Shown: positions 59,423 to 64,000 of the stretch, one piece after another
How positions within the stretch are numbered: position 1 is the stretch's first letter
Layout: every line of letters begins with the position of its first letter
Origin: Platycnemis pennipes
Taxonomy: Eukaryota > Arthropoda > Insecta > Odonata > Platycnemididae
Reading direction: 5' to 3'
Assembly (NCBI GenBank): GCA_933228895.1
Contig: OW121857.1
Span: 74,953,672 to 75,017,671 of the forward strand
DNA: 64,000 nucleotides
Notes under the pieces: model-generated
What the model was told of the DNA's origin: nothing
Seen by the model: only the letters and a program-made list of their open reading frames with translations
Database searches by the model: none
Translations under genes and position numbers: made by a program

Positions 59423-59720
59423 GCTAATTCATCATCATCATTGGTCATCAATCCTCAGATTGGTTTGACGCAGCTTTCCACTGAGTCCTTCTATCGACTA
59501 AACTCTTCATATTTACGTATTTCTTCTCTTTCAAGTCCATCATTTGTTCCATATATCTCGCAAGAGGCCTTCCTTTGCCATTCTTTCCGTGCACTTGTCC
59601 CTCGACGATTGTCTTCATTAGGCCATCATGTCTCATGAGTGGCCGATAGTGCCCAATAAATTCAGACATAGCTACCCGTTTTAATTTCAAAGTGATAATA
59701 TATCTAATTGTTAACACACC
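59423..59720 (-). pseudogene. LINE C-terminal remnant with 3' tail
   Basis: Minus-strand translation reads LMRHDGLMKTIVEGQVHG, KNGKGRPLARYMEQ, DRRTQWKAASNQSED. This is the carboxy terminus of an arthropod LINE type (family form LRHDGLLKTIVEGKVEGKRGRGRP..YMEQ...R..WR). The frame ends at about 59448, and the 3' sequence continues to an (ATG)n tail (complement of ATCATCATCAT at 59430-59440). Sequence upstream of the RHD motif is absent, so this is a short 5'-truncated insertion. The frame is intact over this stretch, suggesting a younger insertion than 16630-17010. Confidence 0.85.
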
Positions 59721-59884
59721 TCTATATCTACGCTTACTAACTAGGGCTTATTGGGGGAAAGCGACCGGCAGTCAAGGCCATTTGTGTCAATCAAGACAGA
59801 TGGGTGAATATTTAGGTGGAAGTTTTCGGAAACGAAGGAAGGGTAGAGAAAATTCTTGAGTCAACATAGTCTAATATTAATTAA

Positions 59885-60066
59885 AGACACCAAAGGGTCT
59901 ATGTTTTGAAATTCAATCCAACAGACAAGTGCTAAACTTAAAGTGCTCCTCCACAAAAATTAAATGAGATCCGTCTGCTTACGAAAAATCTCTTACACTT
60001 CCGGAATATGAACCCGGACCTCGGGGTTGGGAAGCAAGTACTCCAGCCACCAAGCCAACCGGATCC
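59885..60066 (-). mobile_element. SINE family 1, worn copy
   Basis: On the minus strand: GGGATCCGGTTGGCTTGGTG then GAGGTCCGGGTTCATATTCC form a tRNA-like head with A and B boxes. The body has TGTGGAGGAGCACTTTAAG and ends with worn sequence. The CCGTCCGTCGG block is reduced to GTCTGTTGGATT. Confidence 0.6.
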
Positions 60067-60069
60067 CTA

Positions 60070-60660
60070 AGGCACTCACTTACTCGCACGTCCATAATAT
60101 AACTGGCAAACTTGGAGGAGTGCAGCCATCCATAATCAAAGCCCGGGTGGGGAGGTTCTTCCACCAGTTGAGTTGCCCATTAAAAAAAGTGCCGGGAAAA
60201 CATTTTTTCCTCGCGACGAGAGATCCCCTTCCAACACGGAATATTTCTCCCCGAAGCGCGCGATTCAGCCGGAGAATTATTTCGCACCCGAGATGCAACG
60301 ACCGTCGTATAAATTACTGGAATTGATGCGGCAACTCCTCTTCTGCGGTGCCGAAAAAGCCAGACTGAGTCAACCCTTTCCCCTACGGTGACGACAAATT
60401 TCATTGGGATCCGGATCAATGGGGGAAACCACAAAAAAAATATACACCCCGTCACCCCAAGTGGAAATAGTGCAGTGAATCGAACCCCTCACCAACCCCG
60501 AAAAAAACACAGTCGCCTTTTTTTCCAATGGAAAACATTTCACATTTAAAAAAACTAGCTTTTTTCACCCCCGACCCCTCGGAGAAAATGAAGTCCCGGA
60601 AAAACCAAGCGAAAAAAAATAATTTCCGGAGCTAAAGCCGTCGGGGATGACTAAGGAGTG
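60070..60660. other. GC-moderate interval, no gene called
   Basis: Short overlapping frames at 60027-60455 on both strands are unrecognised. The rest has A/C-rich runs. Confidence 0.4.
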
Positions 60661-61590
60661 ACATAACTCAGCGGGTACAAAAATTCCACACTCTCCCTCC
60701 TCCCCCAACCCAACACCACTCGTTCTGTCTCTGCGGGCGCAAGAGAGGTGGGAGGCTGGATCGAGTTTTGGCGAGAGGGTGAAGGAGAAGAGGAGAAACG
60801 ATTGGTGGGGAAAAAGTACAAAAAGCGAAAAGAGGGTGAGACTGAGTCAAAAAGGAAGGGAGGGAGAGAAATGCTGGCCTAGCCCGGCGTGAGTGGAGGT
60901 GAGAGTGGAGAGAATCATGAAGCTGGGAGGACTAAAACACTCTCCTGAGCTCCCCGAAGGCCGCAGCAAATTGCAAAACTCCATCCGACGAAGGAGCACA
61001 CTTCAGGCACGGAAAAGGGAGAGGCGGGGGAGTGAGAAGAATGGGAAGAGGGAGAAAGAGAGAGAAGTCAACGGAATGTAAGGGGAGGAAGAAGGCACAT
61101 ACAGCTCGGTGACGAACTACCCATGATGCCTCCGCTTGGGGACCTTAGGGGAGGGGTGGGAGAGTATATTTCCGAGGGGTTAAACGTGAGGGGGAGGGGA
61201 GGCACATTTGAGAAGGGAGGAGAAGGAGGTGGTTTGGGAAACGCTAGGTGTCGAGACAGAGCACTCGAAAGGTAAGGTGGGGGCGGAGAGAGATAAGTAC
61301 AGGGTTCAGGGTTTGGGGAGGGTTGCGAAGGAAATGGAAAGGGTGGGACGGAGACCTTTCAGGTCGAACGGTTATTGCTTTTCGCTCCAAAGGTCTCCAG
61401 TAAGGAGCAGAGGAGGATATATATGGGAGGTATGAGACGCACGAAGATGGAGGAGAGATAAAGGAATGGAAGGAAGATGACTGGAATTGCAGAGGAAGAA
61501 GCGAAAGGGAGGAAGGTCGAGGGGCAAGTTATCACAACCCGAAGATTGGGGTCGAGGAATTAGGACTCTGACAGGGCAGTTCAAAACGAC
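60661..61590 (+). repeat. Purine-rich low-complexity block
   Basis: From about 60740 to 61530 the + strand is G/A-rich (GGGAGG, GAGAGAGA, GGAAGG words), preceded by a short pyrimidine-rich stretch. The frames crossing it code for Arg/Glu/Gly-rich or Pro/Ser-rich sequence and are not called. Confidence 0.6.
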
Positions 61591-61597
61591 TTAATGA

Positions 61598-61771
61598 ATA
61601 GTGAGAGTAATAATGCACTTAGTACCTATTCCACAGATTTATTTAAACCCAACCAATTTCGACGTTAGCCAAGGGATATTGTGCCCTTGAGATTGACGTG
61701 CTAGCGTCGAAACGGGTCGGATATAAATAAATCAGTGAAATATGTACTAAGTGCATTATTACCCTCACTAT
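61598..61771. mobile_element. Foldback element C with hammerhead-like termini
   Basis: Arms 61598-61669 and 61700-61771 are 72 bp each with about ten mismatches. The 30-nt centre contains CAAGGG..CCCTTG, a further hairpin. On the + strand, GACG (61695-61698) and CGTC (61705-61708) pair directly before GAAACGGGTC (61709-61718), as stem II does in a hammerhead. The first core strand is worn (TTGAGA with a missing base). The left arm has GAAATTGG on the minus strand. Same design as A and B, but a separate sequence family. Confidence 0.75.
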
Positions 61772-61954
61772 GCCATCATTCCACAAAGTAGAGCTAGCAG
61801 CAGTTAAAGAGTGACTTAATTAATGCTTAGAGCAGAGTAGTTCTGGTGGTTAACTCTGTGCACAAGACCTCCAAGGATGTAAGCAGCGATGAAGTCTGAC
61901 AGGAGACAGAAACCCCAGGATACTTCACAGCTGAGGGTGACATTCGAGGGTGGA

Positions 61955-62110
61955 GAAATATGCCAATCACGTTTGCGTTCCGGCCTGACAATCCGAAACT
62001 CGTGGGTTCGTATCTCCTCCAAGGTATGGATGTTTTACTTCTTAGGATTATGATCTTAGGTTCGATAGTGCGATATACCCATACCCAATGGAGAACCTGA
62101 AAACCCAACC
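61955..62110 (+). mobile_element. Possible family 3 SINE, worn
   Basis: GACAATCCGAAACTCGTGGG, TTCGTATCTCCTCCAAGGTATGG recalls 7460-7500 (CAACCCAAAGATCATGGG, TTCTAATCCCGCCTCCACC). The A box is not clear and the similarity could be convergent around a B-box core. Confidence 0.3.
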
Positions 62111-64000
62111 CAGCCACTGCTTTTGGAGAAAATTTATTTCTCAACTATAAGCTAATAGGAGTTTTGAGAAAATAATATTTGAACCTCCTGATTGGACTAA
62201 CCTCGATCCCAACAAATACGTGATTATCGTCAAAAATGTAACGCGAAATGAAAACTGAGGAAGTGGTTTCAACAATCGGACTAAAACTAAATAACAGGAG
62301 TTCGAAGATATTCCAGATAAATTACCAATTATTATTAGAATCCCAACGAAAGCGACACTCTGCAATCTAATTGTATAGGGAATCGATTAACGTTTTCACA
62401 TGTTAAATCAGTGACTAATCTAAGTCGTCAAGGAACGAAGATTTACATAAGGGTTGGTATGGTGAGCAATGTCCATACTTAAATCCAGAATGACAAAAAG
62501 TGAAGCGGACTCGAAGTTCTTAAAATATACTCGAGAACTCCTACAGGGATAGCAAGAAATTGGAAACGAGATAAGCGTAGGGAGATGTTAAAAATAAACG
62601 AAACAGAATAATTCCCCGAGGGAAGTTTGGGTAGGTATTCAAATGAACGGAAAGAAAAAGGATGGAATGGGGCGAGAAGAAAATTTTAAGTGACCGTCAG
62701 ACTCGAATTCCTTACGCGACCAGCATCTCAATTAGAGTGACGTAAAATAAAAAGAAGAGTCATCTCCTGGAGTCATCGCTTTCTTTTTATCAGGAACAGT
62801 TGGCGAAGCAAATAGCTCGACTTAACAAACCAGTGAGGGAGACCTTTCCAGAGAATAAACACCGTGTACATCAATAGTTATCAGAACGAATTACTCTACG
62901 AACAAGTATTTTAATTCAAAAGGTCTTTTGAAAAGTTTTCGACAAAAGATAGAGAGAAAAATAGAGTGAATAAGCGTGAGCGGTTGTTTGCAACTTCCCG
63001 GTCTACGTGACATCATCTACGTCTTGAACTGGAAAGAAGAAAAGAGAATGTACGAAATAAAATACGAACGTGAGAAGAGGAAATATTTAGGCTAGAATGA
63101 AGCGCGTTTAGAAATATGTTTAGCTGAAGAAGGGAGGAAGGGAAGAAGAGGATCTGATGGACAATAAGGAGTTAAAAATTTGCTTCATGTCCATGGAAAC
63201 CCAATTTTTAATGAGGCTTACGAAAAGAAAAAGGTTTTTCTTACATGATATTAAAGAAAAAAAACAACTAATCGAATATTTTTTCTCAAATTACATTAAA
63301 ATTTCGAAGGTTTGGCAGCTTAAGTGGACGTTATTAAATATATATTTATTTCATCACCTCCTTGCATCAAGCCAACAGAAATTGATACATGTTTCATATT
63401 TTATCCCGAAAATATAACAGAACATAAGCAGTGACTAGTCTTTGTTATGAGGAAGTGGCGGTTTATAGCAATAGATTTTAGCAATGCACAAATTCCGCTG
63501 ATTTGACAGATATAATTCAGCAATTACTCACTCTGAGAGCAGGAGAGTATTCTGTAACTATAAATCTTCTTCTGTTAAAATCATCTTCAATAAATTACAT
63601 TCATCCTTTAATCACCTTGACATGTCACCTTCCATGAAGTATTTAATGGCCTAATTAAGGAAAACATAAACTTCTCATTTTATTCATCTTTGGGGGCCAG
63701 GAGGGAAATTAATTAATTGTTTGAGCACCGGAAATAATAAAATCCACCACCCATGAAAGGCCAAAGATATATAACAGAAGAGTGTGTCGTGTCAGGACGG
63801 AGGAGCAGGTGGGTGGAGGACATAGAGCATGTGGGAGAGAAGAAATGGAGAGAAGGAGAGGAAGAGAGGGAGAGATGAGAAGAAAAAATGAAAAAAAATC
63901 CGAGAGAGTTCCACTCCTCGCTCGGCTTGGCCAAGGTTCTCTGACGACCAGACGTTCAGAAGGGTTGGATGCGGAAGGAGGTATAAAGGCAGGGGGGAGT
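62111..64000. other. AT-rich end of window, no supported feature
   Basis: Mostly A-rich sequence. The last 200 bases become purine-rich (AGGAGAGGAAGAGAGGGAG near 63860). Short frames at 63157-63417 and 63713-63934 have composition expected from AT-rich or GA-rich DNA. Confidence 0.4.

Overview
This 64 kb window looks like non-coding DNA from an animal nuclear genome, most likely an arthropod and plausibly an insect. That assignment is an inference. It rests on the repeat content: Penelope-like retroelement relics with a GIY-YIG domain, LINE carboxy-terminal remnants of a type common in arthropods, several tRNA-headed SINE families, and DNA-transposon MITEs. The long stretches are AT-rich, split by blocks of strongly strand-biased purine or pyrimidine sequence. 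I found no convincing host protein-coding gene, no rRNA or true tRNA gene, and nothing bacterial or viral. The longest open frames (up to about 260 codons) lie in low-complexity purine/pyrimidine blocks and encode Pro/Ser/Arg-rich nonsense. The window is probably intergenic or a large intron.

Layout. 0-5 kb: pyrimidine-rich edge, two MITE fragments and a reverse SINE. 5-9.4 kb: a diverged direct repeat, a CT-rich block, a SINE fragment, a foldback element at 6.8-7.0 kb, a second tRNA-headed repeat and a reverse LINE relic. 10-17 kb: a SINE-2 copy, low-complexity blocks (notably about 1 kb of purine-rich sequence at 14.3-15.3 kb), and another reverse LINE relic. 17.8-19 kb: the most informative locus, a decayed Penelope-like element with an endonuclease remnant, inverted arms carrying CCAAT and TATA-like boxes, and a hammerhead-like core. 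19.6-23.6 kb: a LINE tail, the best-preserved SINE, and a hAT-like element whose 3' boundary has been amplified as a 161-bp tandem repeat. 23.9-34.7 kb: a LINE relic and three CpG-dense or GC-rich segments. 35-42 kb: SINEs interleaved with a short dispersed hairpin repeat (eight copies in the window). 46.3 kb: an intact 221-bp MITE with TAA target duplications. 47.7 kb: a near-perfect 37-bp palindrome. 55.1 kb and 61.6 kb: two more long foldbacks. 59.4 kb: the LINE tail with its best-preserved carboxy end. 60.6-61.5 kb: low-complexity GA/CT DNA.

How the parts relate. The foldbacks at 6.8, 55.1 and 61.6 kb and the Penelope-like locus at 18 kb share one theme. Each has inverted arms that carry GAAAC followed by GTC, or decayed versions of it; in the 6.9 and 55.1 kb copies the intervening stem-III sequence is self-complementary. 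This resembles the small hammerhead ribozymes described in Penelope-like retroelements, which work as dimers. It is the best candidate here for an under-described system: inverted, non-autonomous, hammerhead-bearing derivatives of Penelope-like elements. All copies seen are at least partly decayed, and activity cannot be judged from sequence reading alone.
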